Shown here one piece after another: positions 9,030 through 20,490 of a stretch of DNA of 64,000 nucleotides. A model generated the notes under the pieces. It ran no database searches and had not been told where the DNA came from. It was given only the letters and a program-made list of their open reading frames with translations. Position numbers and translations under genes: made by a program. The stretch comes from Chrysaora quinquecirrha (taxonomy: Eukaryota; Cnidaria; Scyphozoa; Semaeostomeae; Pelagiidae): the NCBI GenBank assembly GCA_014526335.1, contig JACTAT010000102.1:1-64000 (forward strand), given 5' to 3'. Each line of letters starts with the position of its first letter. The first letter of the stretch is position 1.

Positions 9030-10010
9030 TGTTTCCGTATTTACCTCTCCCTTTGATAAGAAGCTCACTAAGATATGCAGAAAAAACAAACACATTGTAA
9101 CTTTTGTTTATGATATCCTCCCAAGCATAAATCAGCCATTACAGCCTTTAGAGCAAGTAACTTCCAGTGCTGCCTGTATTGCCCCCATTTTACTTGATTT
9201 GCTCCTCTGGATGTCTGATGCTGCGTTCTGCATTTTCCACGCAGTTGAAATTGAGGCTTTTGGACTCTTTGCGTACACAAAATTGGCAAGGTCGACTTTC
9301 TAATCTTCTTTTTGCTGCTGCGCAAGGGCAAACAATTCTGTGTCACAACGGATTTTTTTTCTCGCTAGAGTATCTGCAACTTCAAGATTTGACATTCTGC
9401 GTACCTTGGTTTTGAAGGCCTGGCCTGTGGTTTAGCATTGGCAGAAGGCGCAGTCGACAATGCTGCCATCTGCCTTTTTTATTTTGAGCTATTAATAATA
9501 GCGGGGGGAAGACTTTGATGTCTGTGGTGACGATGCAGAACGCAAGTCTGGGTGTTCTTTGCTTTCCACGGGTTGATTGTCTTGCTTCACTAAATATCTA
9601 TACGCACTGTACTAGTTGTATAGTCTTTGAGTTGTACAAAACTTAAAAATTGCGATGAATAGCGGAATCATTTTCGGGCAGGTTAGTATAGTATGCCCGA
9701 AAATGATTCCGCTATTCATCGCAATTTTGTAATAGTTGTGGTAATCTTTTTTCTGTACATGCACAGATATACCATATTTTGACTGCAAACAATGTTTCGT
9801 GCCTAACCATCTTTTTACAAGACAACTTTATAGGCAAATGATAATGAAAGCACCCCCTTTTCATGGGGTTCCTTACTGCACACCCAGTATTTTGGCTTCA
9901 CAACAGATTCTCCAATTGAAAATGCTTCCGCAACAGCTTCACTAAATTGCTCTCTTGTTGGAAGTTTCAATATATCAGCTTGACTGTACGTAATTTAATA
10001 CACTTTACAA
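9030..10010 (-). pseudogene. HUH-nuclease/helicase (Rep-like) gene remnant
   Basis: Minus-strand reading from about 9990 gives YSQADILKLPTREQFSEAV, then YWVCSKEPHEKGG. In the next frame FHYHLPIKL places a His-x-His at 9838-9846; this matches an HUH-type endonuclease core of a eukaryotic Rep-like protein. A later block at 9100-9400 (MSNLEVADTLARKK, DTELFALAQQQ, CSKGCNG) and SELLIKGRGKYGNIM at 9030-9090 corresponds to the entry of a superfamily-3-type helicase, just before its Walker A. At least two in-frame stops and two frameshifts are present. The helicase is cut off at about 9030 by the Penelope-like fragment. The identification rests on remembered family patterns. Confidence 0.5.
9646..9728. 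repeat. Perfect 35-bp inverted repeat with 13-base loop
   Basis: Bases 9646-9680 and 9694-9728 are exact reverse complements; the loop is 9681-9693. The right stem overlaps decayed Rep-like coding sequence, so the left stem may be a recent inverted copy of it. Confidence 0.85.
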
Positions 10011-10320
10011 AGGGCCCTTGAGCTTAACGCTGAGCTACCTTTTTCAGTTGCAATGTTGGATTCCATTTCAATAAAGATTTATGAACAAATTACTTATAGT
10101 AGCCAGATTCCAGAAAGAGATGTGAATGAAGATAACTTGCAAAGCCGGCTCTATATTGACTATTTTTGCATTTGGCAATCAGAAGCCAGACCTTTTATCA
10201 TATAAGTACAAAGTAAAGCTTTATTTCTCCTCAGACTACAGCAAAGCGAAGGACACCACGCTAGTACCTCTTTGTAAAGGGGAAAATTTCACATAACCTA
10301 TGTAATTGATTCAGACATAC
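10011..10320. other. Unassigned spacer before P-like element
   Basis: No supported gene. It includes presumed upstream sequence of the Rep-like remnant and the target GACATAC at 10314-10320. Confidence 0.5.
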
Positions 10321-10368
10321 CATAGTTGATAGAGAAAAACACTGGTTAGGAAACGCGGCAAACTTCAA

Positions 10369-12483
10369 ATGAAAGCGCTTTTGTTCGCATGTGGAGGTCC
10401 AATTCAACCGTCAGGTGACAATGAAGGTGCACAACATTCGTGCAAAATGGCTTCATCCGATAACAATTTATACATTTTCAGGGAGAATTTAGACATCCTT
10501 ATGGATATTATAGATGAAGATGATGAAATAGAAGAACAATTTGTAGCGGCAGTAATTGAGGTTTGTATGTTACATGACTAAACTAAACAATTTTCTTTTT
10601 ATAAGGAGAGTGGGAGGTGGGATGCGACAAAAGATTGCTTTTTCCAAGATGATGGCCTAAAACATTAACAAGCTTGCTCTGTTGGAACTCCTTCTTGATT
10701 ATGTCAGCAATTCGGTTATATCTGCTTTTTAAATTCCAATAACTATTTAGAAATTTAACATCTAAAACAGAAATTTAACATCTAAAACAGAAATTTAACA
10801 TTTTGGGAGAACCATGCTATTGTAAGTTACTATGATGTTGTGAATTATATTTCCATGAAGAAACTTTTTAGTGGAAACAATCTTTTACTAGCTAGGTAGG
10901 CTAGTTAGTTTTACCTGGCTATCTATTAACTTACGATTAATGCCAAGAACTAGATGTCAATTAGTTTCATATATTTTTGTAATATCTGTATTTATCAAAA
11001 CTAGATTGACAATGCTGATGTTGTGTGTAATGTGTGTGGGAAAAAATGCAAAAGCAAAGGTGGGCTGAAAAGACACAAAACAACAAAGCACCGCCAGAAA
11101 AGTGTTCTTGCAGAGGAAGGAACCAGGACAAGTGAGTTACCATCATTTCAACTTGATGGTTTAATATTGAAGATTGCTATTAGTCCGGTGGCCAAATTCG
11201 AATTTCAATGATGACCTTCACATCGAGTACATATGGGTTTTTATTTTATTTTCTGTTTATATGGTCATAGAAGACTCGAAAAAACGAAACTTGCCCCTTC
11301 CAAGTGTTGGGCAAATTTTTTTATGACCTGCCGAAGATGCATCATGTCCAAGGTAAAAAAATTCATCGAAAAATTTTCATTAATTGTCAAAACATGGTAT
11401 TGTTTGGTCTCATTCGAGTGGAAATTGACTCTAGATTTTGAATATAACATTAAGGTTAGTTTTTGTGTATATAGGTCAAAAGATATTGCTCAAGACATCT
11501 GATTTTTACAAAAAAATCAAAAAAGTAAAACTAAGAAAAATGTTATTTGAAAAATTATATTCAGTTTTTTAGTTAGCATAGCTTGTATGTTAGTGAGTTA
11601 GCAAGTTAACTTTGGAAGATAGTAAGTTAGTTAGTAAACCAGTTAGCAAATTAGTTAGTTAGTTAGTTAAAATTAGTTTTTTTGTTAGTTTGTTAGGTAA
11701 TTAATTAGTTGGTTTGTTAGTTAGTTAAATAGTTACTTTGCTTTATTAGTTTGTCTTATCACTAGTTAGTTAAGTAGTTACTTACTAAGTTAGTTAGTTA
11801 GCCAGTTAGTTATTTAGTTAGTTAGTTACTTAAGTAGCATAGCTTGTAAGTTAGTCAATTTGTTAGTTACCTGCTTTAGAAGATTTTAAGTTAGTTAGTA
11901 AGTTAGTTTTTTATTTAGATAGCTAGTTAGGTTTTAGATAGTCAGTAAGTTACTTAGTTAGAATACCTTGTAAATTTGTCAATTAGTTCGTTAGCTACTT
12001 TAGAAGATAGTAAGGTGGTTAGTAAGTTAACTTTATTAGATAGCTAGTTAGTTAGGTAACTAGCTAGATAGTTGTTAGTTAGTTAGTGAGTTAGATAGTT
12101 AGTTAGTTTTTAGTTAGCTAGTTAGTTAGTTGGTTAGTTAGTTAGTTAGTTAATTAGTTAGTTAGTTAGTTAATTAACTAACTAGCTACAATGCCTGCCA
12201 GAATTACTTGGAACACCCATCATATTTTTAAGCTTAACTAAGCAACTTAAACGTTACGCTGACTAACTAACCAAATAACTAACTCAATAACTATTTAATT
12301 ATCTTTCTAACTAAGTTAGTAACTAAGTAGTTATCTAACTAACCAACTACTAACTAACTGACTAACTAACTTAGTATCTTCCAAAGTAGATAACTAACTA
12401 ACTGACTAACTGACAAGCTATGCTAAGTAGCTAACTAACTTACTAACTAACTAACTTATTAACTAACTAACTAACTAACTAAG

Positions 12484-12515
<32 letters not shown>

Positions 12516-14199
12516 CAACTAACTAACTAACTATCTTCCAAGGTAACTAACTGACTAACTGACTAACTAACTAGCTAGCTGAATAACTTACTTAATAACT
12601 AACTTACTATCTCCCAAATTACCTAATTAACTAACTGAGTAATGTGCAAGCTATGCTAACTAACAAACTGACTAAATGACAAACTAGTTACCTAACTAAC
12701 TAACCACCCTTTCTAACTAAGTAACTAACCAAGTTAATATCTTTGAAAGTAGCTAACTAATTACCTGACTAACTTCCAAGCTATGCTAGCTAACTAAAAA
12801 CTAACTACCCAACTAACTAACTAACTAACTATGTAACTAGCTAACCAACTAACTAACTGACTAACTTACTAACTAACTAATTACCTAACTATCTCACTTA
12901 CTAATTAAAAAACTTACTAACTTATTTACTATTTTAGTACCTTCCAAAGTAGCTAACTAACTAACTTACTAATGTACAAGCTATGCTAATTAACTAAAGA
13001 TAATTTTTCAAAGAACATTTTTCTTAGGTTTTCTGTTTTGATTTTTTTTATAAAAATCAGATGTCTTGATGCTATATTCGAAATCTAGAGTCAATTTCCA
13101 TTCGAATGAGACCAAACAACACCATGTTTTGACAATTTACAAAAACTTTTACAAATTTACAATTTACATTTTACCTTGGACATGATGCATATTCGGCAGG
13201 TCATAAGAAAATTTGCCCAAAACTTGGAAGGGGCAAGTTTGGCTTTTTCAAGTCTTCTATGACCATACAAACAGAAAATAAAATAAAAACCAATATGTAC
13301 TCGATGTCAAGGCCATCTTAACTGGCCACCAGACTATTGAGACAGCAAAGAAAAAGATTGTAGAAAATCCAGTCGATGCCAAGCACATAAAAGATGATCT
13401 TGTTGCCTTTGTTTACACAGAAATGAATTAAGAAAGTGAAGAATACAAAGCAATACCAAAAATAATTGATTCTTTTTCACAGAAAAGAGATCTGGATAAA
13501 TACTATCAAAGGTTTTAAACAACAATTCCTTGCAAAGCTGAAGGGAGTTTTCCAGTCCTATCAAGTCATACTGCAAAATTGCTTTCTATGAAACTTTTGG
13601 TGCAAATCAAGAAGGGAGGCTCCTCACTATCTCCAATTCTCACTGCAAAGCAACCTGAAATTTCAGAAAGAGAGAAAGCAGGCTTGCAATATATAGGAGG
13701 CTATGTTTTCCATAAACTCCATTAGAAGCACAGAAGCGGGAAGAAATGGCAATCACGAGAGAGCCAATGCACAATGGCAGTATTAAAACAAGGCAAATGT
13801 AGTGATGAAGAGCTTGAAAGGAACAAATTAACAAGTGCATTGAGTCGTGGTGGTTTGTGGGGCATAAACAAAGATGCAGAAAATTTTAAACAGAGATCAA
13901 CTTAAGAAAACTTAGCCCCAAGCTCAGTTGAAAAAAATTATGCAAATTTGATCATTGCTGAAACAATGCAAGATTGTACAGTTAAACAAGCATTTGATGC
14001 AGTGGTGAATAACTTAGATACTATCCCAGAAAGCACCATTTTAAAAGATATTTTATTCAGTGTCATTAGTTTGTATGTAAAGGTTAGATGTTTTTCCTTA
14101 GCACGGGATGTTATCCAAAAGTCCAAAATTGAAGCAAAGAAAGGAAAGTCAAAAGGTTTACGTGCAGAAATAAAGAGAGCAACCAATAGTTCTGTTTAG
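10369..14199 (+). pseudogene. Second gene of the P-like element: zinc-finger protein of unknown function
   Basis: ATG at 10369 lies immediately inside the left TIR. Exon 1 (to about 10560) contains an acidic stretch (MDIIDEDDEIEEQF) and ends at a GAG|GTTTGT donor. Exon 2 starts after AG 11003-11004 and has a C2H2 finger (VCNVCGKKCKSKGGLKRHKT; final His in TTKH). It is interrupted by FB-B after ATT 11179-11181 and resumes at ATT 13336 in the same frame (IETAKKKIVENP). Later parts contain LQYIGGYVFHKLH near 13690 and a helical end (DVIQKSKIEAKKGKSKG) to TAG 14197-14199. A TAA near 13428 and other stops show decay after or besides the insertion. Family unnamed to me; I recall it next to P-type transposases. 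Confidence 0.65.
11182..13335. mobile_element. FB-B: foldback element with TTAG/CTAA arrays
   Basis: TIRs begin AGTCCGGTGGCC at 11182 and end in the inverted form, with one or two differences, at 13335 (GGCCACCAGACT). The flanks are ATT (11179-11181) and ATT (13336-13338), a 3-bp target duplication. Outer arms of about 350 bp are noncoding (11182-11545 and 12990-13335, mutually inverted). Inner arms are (TTAG)n-rich (11580-12185) and (CTAA)n-rich (12230-12985), with a short central spacer. No transposase is present. A related solo arm lies at 36600-37235. Confidence 0.9.
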
Positions 14200-14321
14200 A
14201 AACTTTTAATAACACTTTATTTCTTCTCAAAAGTGTACACCATTATAATGCGAACTTTAATTATTAAAGGTTGTTGATTGATTCTTTTACAATCTGAGTA
14301 ATAATAAGTGAAAATTCAGTG

Positions 14322-16864
14322 TTACTTTCTTTTTTTAGAGCATGATGGCAGCTGTTCACCTGTAATGTTGTACCATGCCTTGCTTTTGTCCTTGCGACCT
14401 TGTGTGTTCCCACTTTGGCAAGAAATTGACCTCTGAATCCTTATTGTATTGTTGTTGAATCCAAATTTATTAATATCTGGATTGTCACTTCTTCTTCCTA
14501 GCTTTCTCTGATTGCCAAAGTATTCTTCCACAGAATCCTGGCAGAATCTCTCAGAAAGAACAAATTCCACTCCTTCATTCAATAAGAACTTTTTTGCTTC
14601 TATCAAAAAATAAACAGTAATTTGTATTCCTTCCTGCATTTGCCTGGAAATAAACATTTTATTCTTTGCATTTTCAGTATAGTTACCATTTCTGTTTTCT
14701 ATACTTTCTTGCCAGGATTTAAAAAATCCCAAAAAACTGCCATTCAATAGCTCATCATCTATAGTATATGGAGCTAGAAACTCTTTCCTCTTCTGAATGT
14801 GTTCTGTTGTGCTTCGAACATTCAAGCAGTCAAAGAATTTGTCAAGCATTTCCCAAAACTTGGCCGCACCTAAAATGTCATCTGATCCTTTCATTTTCAG
14901 TACTGCTGATACAGAGGCACTGAAGATTTGGGCAGCAAGGTTTACTCTCACTTTTGAATAGGCTGTCAAGTTCACATGCTCATATCCTTTCCTTGTCCTC
15001 ATAATAAAGATTTGACAAATGTTGCCATAAAATATGACAACCATTATTCCACATATATCTAACACAAGGGCCTGATCCTGAAGAATACAAACAATTTCAT
15101 GCAGTTTTTATAAGATATGGGGCGTCTGCAAAGAAGAAAATATATCTGTCGGGGGCAAAAAAGTTAATGGATCAGTTCTTATAGTCTCTTAACCTTCGCT
15201 GACTTGCTAAGACTAACACATTACTTTGCCTCAACTCTTCATAGCAAGACGTTGACTTTGCAGCTAATGAATGGCAAAAACGTATAAGCATAGGATGATA
15301 CCTCACTCCTGTTGGACTGATGTTAAAAAGTTTCTTCTGTTGTTGCCAAAAGAACTCCATAAAGGGGGATAGTTTTGTCTCTGAGTTGCTTATAATTTCA
15401 GCCAAATCGTTACTAAATTAGTGATGAACCTTGACACTTCATCGTTGTAGCTCATCTCTCATATCAGCATATTGTCCTCCAAGGTTGGCACAGTGAAGAC
15501 GCTGCTGCTGAAGAGTTATTTTTATCCTTTGTGGGGCAGTATTTGAGATTGGGGCATTCAGGTGTGCAGGCTTCTCTAGGTTCTTCTTCTTAAATTGCAA
15601 CATCTTTGAGCTAACTTTGAGGTGCTGAATGCATGATACACATTTGACATCTGGTCACAAGATAAGGCATTTCATATTTCTCCAATACTCTTTGCAAGGA
15701 TAAGGACTCAAAGTCTCGTCATGTGACACTGGGGCAGTATGCAATGGAATTATATGATTCACCAAATGGCTTGAAAGTTCTATGGGTTGAATACCTTCAC
15801 AGAGGGGGTAACTTTCAAGATCCATCACCAAACTTGCAATGAATATATTCCTAAATGAACGAGCATTCGTTGAGTAGATTGGATGCTGCTCTGGTTAAAA
15901 CCAACCATATACGGCAACAGAGTACTGCAACTCACTGTCAACAGTTATCTCAAACAATTGAATCAATGATGATGACTCTATTTTCTTCAACATAATCCGG
16001 TCATCCTGGAAGGTTATTGACCATGCTTGTAAGGATTTTAGAACCAAAAGCCTCATCTTCAAATCATTGAAATCCTTATAGCAATAAATCTTCGTTTCTA
16101 CCTTTTTATCTTGCACAATCGTCCTTGGTTGTCTTGGCTTCGGTTTTCCACTTGCATGGCTTTTCTGTGGCATATTAAGAGCTTGAAGCCTTCTAAATAT
16201 TGGAAATCTTCTTGTCATCTTTGGACCGACTGAAATAATTGAATTAAAATTCCAATTAGTTACTTTGAAGAATCTGCCTTTTCCCTGATAAAATTATATG
16301 CTTGGGAGATATAATCCAATATGAATTTCAATTTATATTTCCTTACACAAGGTTATCCCTTCTCGTTGCTATCTCTCTCTTTCTTTCTCAGGCTGCACTT
16401 AAACATTAGTTTTTAAAAAAGTGACATGTGACATTCAGAACATAAAGCAGGAGCTAATGTCACAAAAGTCAGCTGTTATATCCTCCATTTGCAGCCCGAA
16501 AAAGAGGCCTAAACACGCATGGAAATGACATTACACTCGTTCTTTATCGCCATGTATGCAAGATGGCTTTTGTTGGCTAATGGCCCATTTTCTGCAAAAA
16601 ATCTACAAATCTTAGGCTAGCTGCTAACTTATGTGTTTCAATGACTTCAGGATGAAAGTGTTTCTCACATGTATGAACAGAATCTTCTGTGATTTGTCGC
16701 CGAAAGTCTTTATCCATTTCACAAGTCTTTTTTAATTCCTTCAACCAAGCAGCAGGCCATTCTTGGTAGGGGGCCATTTTCTGATTTGGGAACTTGAAAA
16801 TTCCAATTCCCTTCTCTCTGCGCAATTTTCTGCAGTTACAAACCGAACAGTTATCTCCAGCCAT
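14322..16864 (-). pseudogene. P-element-type transposase with N-terminal THAP domain, core deleted
   Basis: ATG at 16862-16864 starts a THAP zinc finger of C2CH type: CSVC, FKFP, a conserved Trp and a C..H pair in TCEKHFHPEV. A middle section at 15895-16218 contains basic and helical segments. At 15172-15405 SPTGVRYHPMLIRFCHSLAA and VLASQRRLRDYKN mark the entry to the transposase core. At 14322-15065 there is LTAYSKVRVNLAAQIFS, FDCLNVRS, a SRQMQEGIQIT segment and ERFCQDSVEEYFGNQRKLGR, the C-terminal P/THAP9 signature. Between 15172 and about 15135 the RNase-H first half and GTP-binding insertion are missing, so catalysis is not possible. It converges on the zinc-finger gene; only 120 bp separate their ends. 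Confidence 0.8.
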
Positions 16865-17116
16865 GTAAAGAGAGTAATCTAATTGAACTTTTTCACTATT
16901 TCTACTTCTAATGAACTCTGTTTTCTGCTAAAAACGAACAAGTTGTAGCCACAAAAATGATTTTCATGTGGCAATGCGCGGTGTGTTTTGTTTTGAAGCC
17001 TTGGCTGGTGCATGGTAAAGGTCACATGATGCGCCCTAAAGGGGAAAAAAGAGTTCCCCTTTTGAATTTTGCCGTGTTTCCTAACCAGTGTTTCTCTTTG
17101 TTAACTATGGACATAG

Positions 17117-17635
17117 AAAAACCAGTTTATATTCTCAAGTGTTTTAAGATTTAAAGTGTATTTTCTAACAATTACATGGGAAGCGAGAACTGAAACTATA
17201 CTGAAACTGAATCCAAGAATTCAAAGGCTCTCTGGTAGCAAGTGTCACTAATGTGACAATTTCTTAAAATTCTCAAGTAGCTAAGTTCAGTGGTCCAATG
17301 TGTACCAAGAGGCAGTAGAAGAATAAATATTGTGGGCATATTTTCACCAATCCTTACCAATATTGTGTCACATTAAAAAAATATAACACGTTTCCTATAG
17401 ACAATCTTGGCAAAAAAATGCTGGGACTTTTCAAGCCTTGACCGTTGATTATCACACATGCTACCCCCACCCTTCCAAAATCAAGGTTGAGAGGGTGTTT
17501 ATCGTCATTAATTCGAAACTTAGTCATGTAACAATGTTCAACAACAACATTGAGTCTGGGGGAGGGATGCTGTGATGAAATAGCTGCCATTTTTATTGGT
17601 ATGCAGAAAATCGACATTTCTTGCTTAGAGTCCCT
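17117..17635. other. Unassigned region
   Basis: No supported gene on either strand. The minus-strand open frame at 17354-17932 overlaps the BEL/Pao integrase in antisense and is a shadow. Confidence 0.5.
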
Positions 17636-17639
17636 GGTA

Positions 17640-18880
17640 TTTTTTGCCAGGATTGTAGGTCCAGATTCTGGATAAAAAAGCAGACATTTTGTCAATAAAT
17701 TAATCAGCAAATGCAAAAAATGTATGTGAGATAACAGTAAGCCTTGTAAGTCACTGCCTGTGAGACTGTTACTTTCATTTAGAGTACAACAAGCTCCACC
17801 TTTCTGCACTGTTTGGGTAGAGTTTGCTGGACCCTTGTACGTGAAACCAGACAGAGGGCTGATGGAGAAAGTATACATTGCATTGTTATCTTGCTTCACC
17901 ACCAGAGCCTTGCACCTGGAGCTTGTCAACAATTTAACTGCTTAAACCTTTATATGCTGTTCACATCTTTTCACACCTAGAAGATGTACTCCGAATATTA
18001 GTCTCCGAGTATATCAGATAATGCAAAGACGTTCAAAGCTTCCAATATTGGCAAACTTTGTAACAACCAGGTTGTGCAAAAAGAATGGAGATAAAAGAGA
18101 AAGCAATGGAAATTTCACTTAGAGTGCTCTCCTTGGTTGGAAGGTTTGTTTGAACATATGGTAGGTTCTGTGAAAAGATCACTAAGAAAGGTTGTAGTTC
18201 AGACAAGACTTACGAAAGATGAGCTTAACACAATGTTAGAGTTGAAGTTGAGTGTATTCTGATTTCGAGATTGTTGTTGTTTATTTATGATGAATGTAAT
18301 ATTGAAATTCTTACACCTTTACATTTAGTACAGGGAAGGAGAATATCTCAAATTGAGATAACTTTAATGTTTCTGCTGATATTGATAGTGATGACGAGAA
18401 ATGTGTTGGTAAGAGATTTGTGTATTTGTTGAAAAAACTTTTTCACTTTTGGAACCCTTGGAGAAAAGAATATATCTGTAATCTTAGAGAAGTTCATAGT
18501 TCTGCAGATTGTGAAATTGAAATAAATTTTGAAGACTGGTTGAAGAAGATAAATTGAAGAGAAGTTGATGGAAAATTGGTATGGTTGAAGGATTTATAAT
18601 CAACAATGATTGAAAGGTAAGAAGTGCAGATATATGTTTGATTTGTAAGCAGGAAATATTAAGTAGACCATTGCAGAAGTTTTACTTTTGGAAATAACAG
18701 GAGAAATGTTGAGAAAGGAAGGAGTGGAAAGGCGAGTGAGAGAGGGGACATCAGAGGAAGAAGTTGAAAGGAGTGATGAGAGTTGAAGGGTTAGGATTCC
18801 TAGGGCCTCAGCAGCAAATGCTCCCTCGCGCACCCTTCTCATGCTTAACTCGCAATAAGTCAAGAGGAGAGAGTTTTGTA
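17640..18880 (+). pseudogene. BEL/Pao retrotransposon integrase and C-terminal remnant
   Basis: The plus strand shows a zinc-binding lead-in (HFVNKLISKCKKC), FRVQQAPPFCTVWVEFAGPL (integrase first Asp region, D changed to E), then KVYIALLSCFTTRALHLELV. Around 18120-18260 comes the conserved SLRKVVVQTRLTKDELNTML region. At 18415-18510 FVYLLKKLFHFWNPWRKEYI is the Pao-type post-integrase HFW..WRKEYL motif. A diverged RPLQKxYxLEI-type end follows near 18660. Many stops and shifts are present. The upstream gag-pol is absent and I cannot define LTRs. Confidence 0.75.
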
Positions 18881-20046
18881 TAAGTTTTGCATGGAACAGT
18901 TACACGCCATACATCTTGTTGTCTTTTCTATTCTTCTTTTGTTTTGTATGCTTTTATTTGCTGTTGTTTGCAACGCAATATTCTCTGACACATTGGCACT
19001 TTGTGAGTGATGAAATTCCTCTAATTCTTAAGATTTTAATCCTTACTATCATTGATGTGTGATTATTGTGTATTACTGCATCTGATTGGCTAATTGCATC
19101 TATTGTGATGATAATTTGTTTGTGTAAATATGTTTGCTTTCTAGTTGCTTATTTAGTTGCTGTAATTGTTATGTTGAGTGTGTATGCAATTATGTTGAAA
19201 AATTGATTTTCAGTGACTTCCTTGTTTCCTTGGTGCTATTAAAAATTCTTGATAGTGAGCTAGTAAAGGGAGTTTGAACAATTAACTTGGAACAAATATA
19301 TTCCGTACCGAATTAATGATTTGATATGTAATAACAGGCATTCGTATATTTTCAGCTCGAAAGAAATTTTAATTCTTTGAAAGTCTCTAGCCTGTCATCA
19401 TGAGTTATCTATCCATTTTGGATATCTATCTTGCTGTCTTTACTGGCTTCATAAGTGTCAGTTAGTTGCTTAGTTAGTTTAGGTATTTTTTTGAGCCCCA
19501 ATTTGTCATAGATGGAGAATTAGTAAAAAGTTGAATAGTTTCTGAAACTGTTTGCTAAAATGTAGTTACCTTGTTTTTTTTTTCAGATGCAGGCACTTGG
19601 TGGCAAGATATGAAAAATTTATGTTGTTATGTTCGATTGTTTCTAGGTTTTGCTTGTTACAGAAGTTCTTAATTTTGTCGTTAAAGATTTATTATTCTTT
19701 TGCTCATACAAGCTCGGCCCTTCCATGCGATGGCAGTTGTGATAACCAATTCAGTGTTAATCTTATCATCATTCTTTACCAGATCCGAAATTTCCTTGAG
19801 ATGACAGATTGTATGGATAAATCAGGATAAATCATTCGTACCTGTTTGAAGAACAACAACATCTGTTTTTTCTTAAGAACTGGCTTGCTGTTATTCATCA
19901 TATCCCTCGTTGTGGCACCATCATCAGCTTTAATCACTACTTCTTCGTGTGTTTTTTTGTAAAGTCACGTGCATTGATACCATTGGCAAGTGAGTCACCA
20001 CCTGAGAAGGGAATTTACAGGATAGCATTTTTCTAGATCAGATTTG
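18881..20046. other. Unassigned AT-rich region
   Basis: Could include the 3' LTR of the BEL/Pao remnant, but no repeated partner is visible. Open frames here have no recognisable content. Confidence 0.4.
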
Positions 20047-20490
20047 CATGCTGATTCCAAATATGGATGTTGTTCATGCGAATGAGGCTGCTTTTGTTAG
20101 ATATCACGTGATTTAGCCTCTTTTTTGCTCAAAAAAAATTTTGGTCCGGAAGTTGAAAACTAGCCTTAAATACTTAATATCTTAAATACTGTTACCTGTG
20201 AGCCGTATATCAAATATTTGCTGTTAAATACAGCAAAATACATAGCCTTGCTTTCATTTAATACCGGGTTTGACTCGTTTGGTTAAATTCATGCAGGTAT
20301 ATTACCTTCTTTGAGACCAAACTTTGCTTTTTTTTTACTTGCAGTGTCCCAGCCAATACTTGTAATTCTTTATTTGGGAATATTTACACCTGAGTATTAT
20401 AGTGCATCTGCATTTTCTATGTACACTTATGACTGATCATGCCTTGTTAGTCAGAACATTCTGATGCTTCATTATCACCATCACTATTTA

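Larger units (their letters stand above)
10321..17109. mobile_element. P-like two-gene DNA transposon
   Basis: TIRs: the left begins CATAGTTGATAGAGAAAAAC at 10321, followed by ACTGGTTAGGAAACGCGGCA. The right end (17060-17109), reverse-complemented, begins CATAGTTAACAAAGAGAAAC and continues ACTGGTTAGGAAACACGGCA. Near-identical flanks GACATAC (10314-10320) and GACATAG (17110-17116) look like a 7-8 bp target duplication, as expected for P elements. Inside are two convergent genes: a plus-strand zinc-finger gene (10369-14199) and a minus-strand THAP/P transposase (16864 to 14322). The unit is interrupted by FB-B at 11182-13335; without it the element is about 4.6 kb. Catalytic domain loss makes it non-autonomous. 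Confidence 0.85.

Noticed and set aside
17354..17932. 192-codon minus-strand frame
   Set aside because: Antisense to the recognisable BEL/Pao integrase; no similarity seen.
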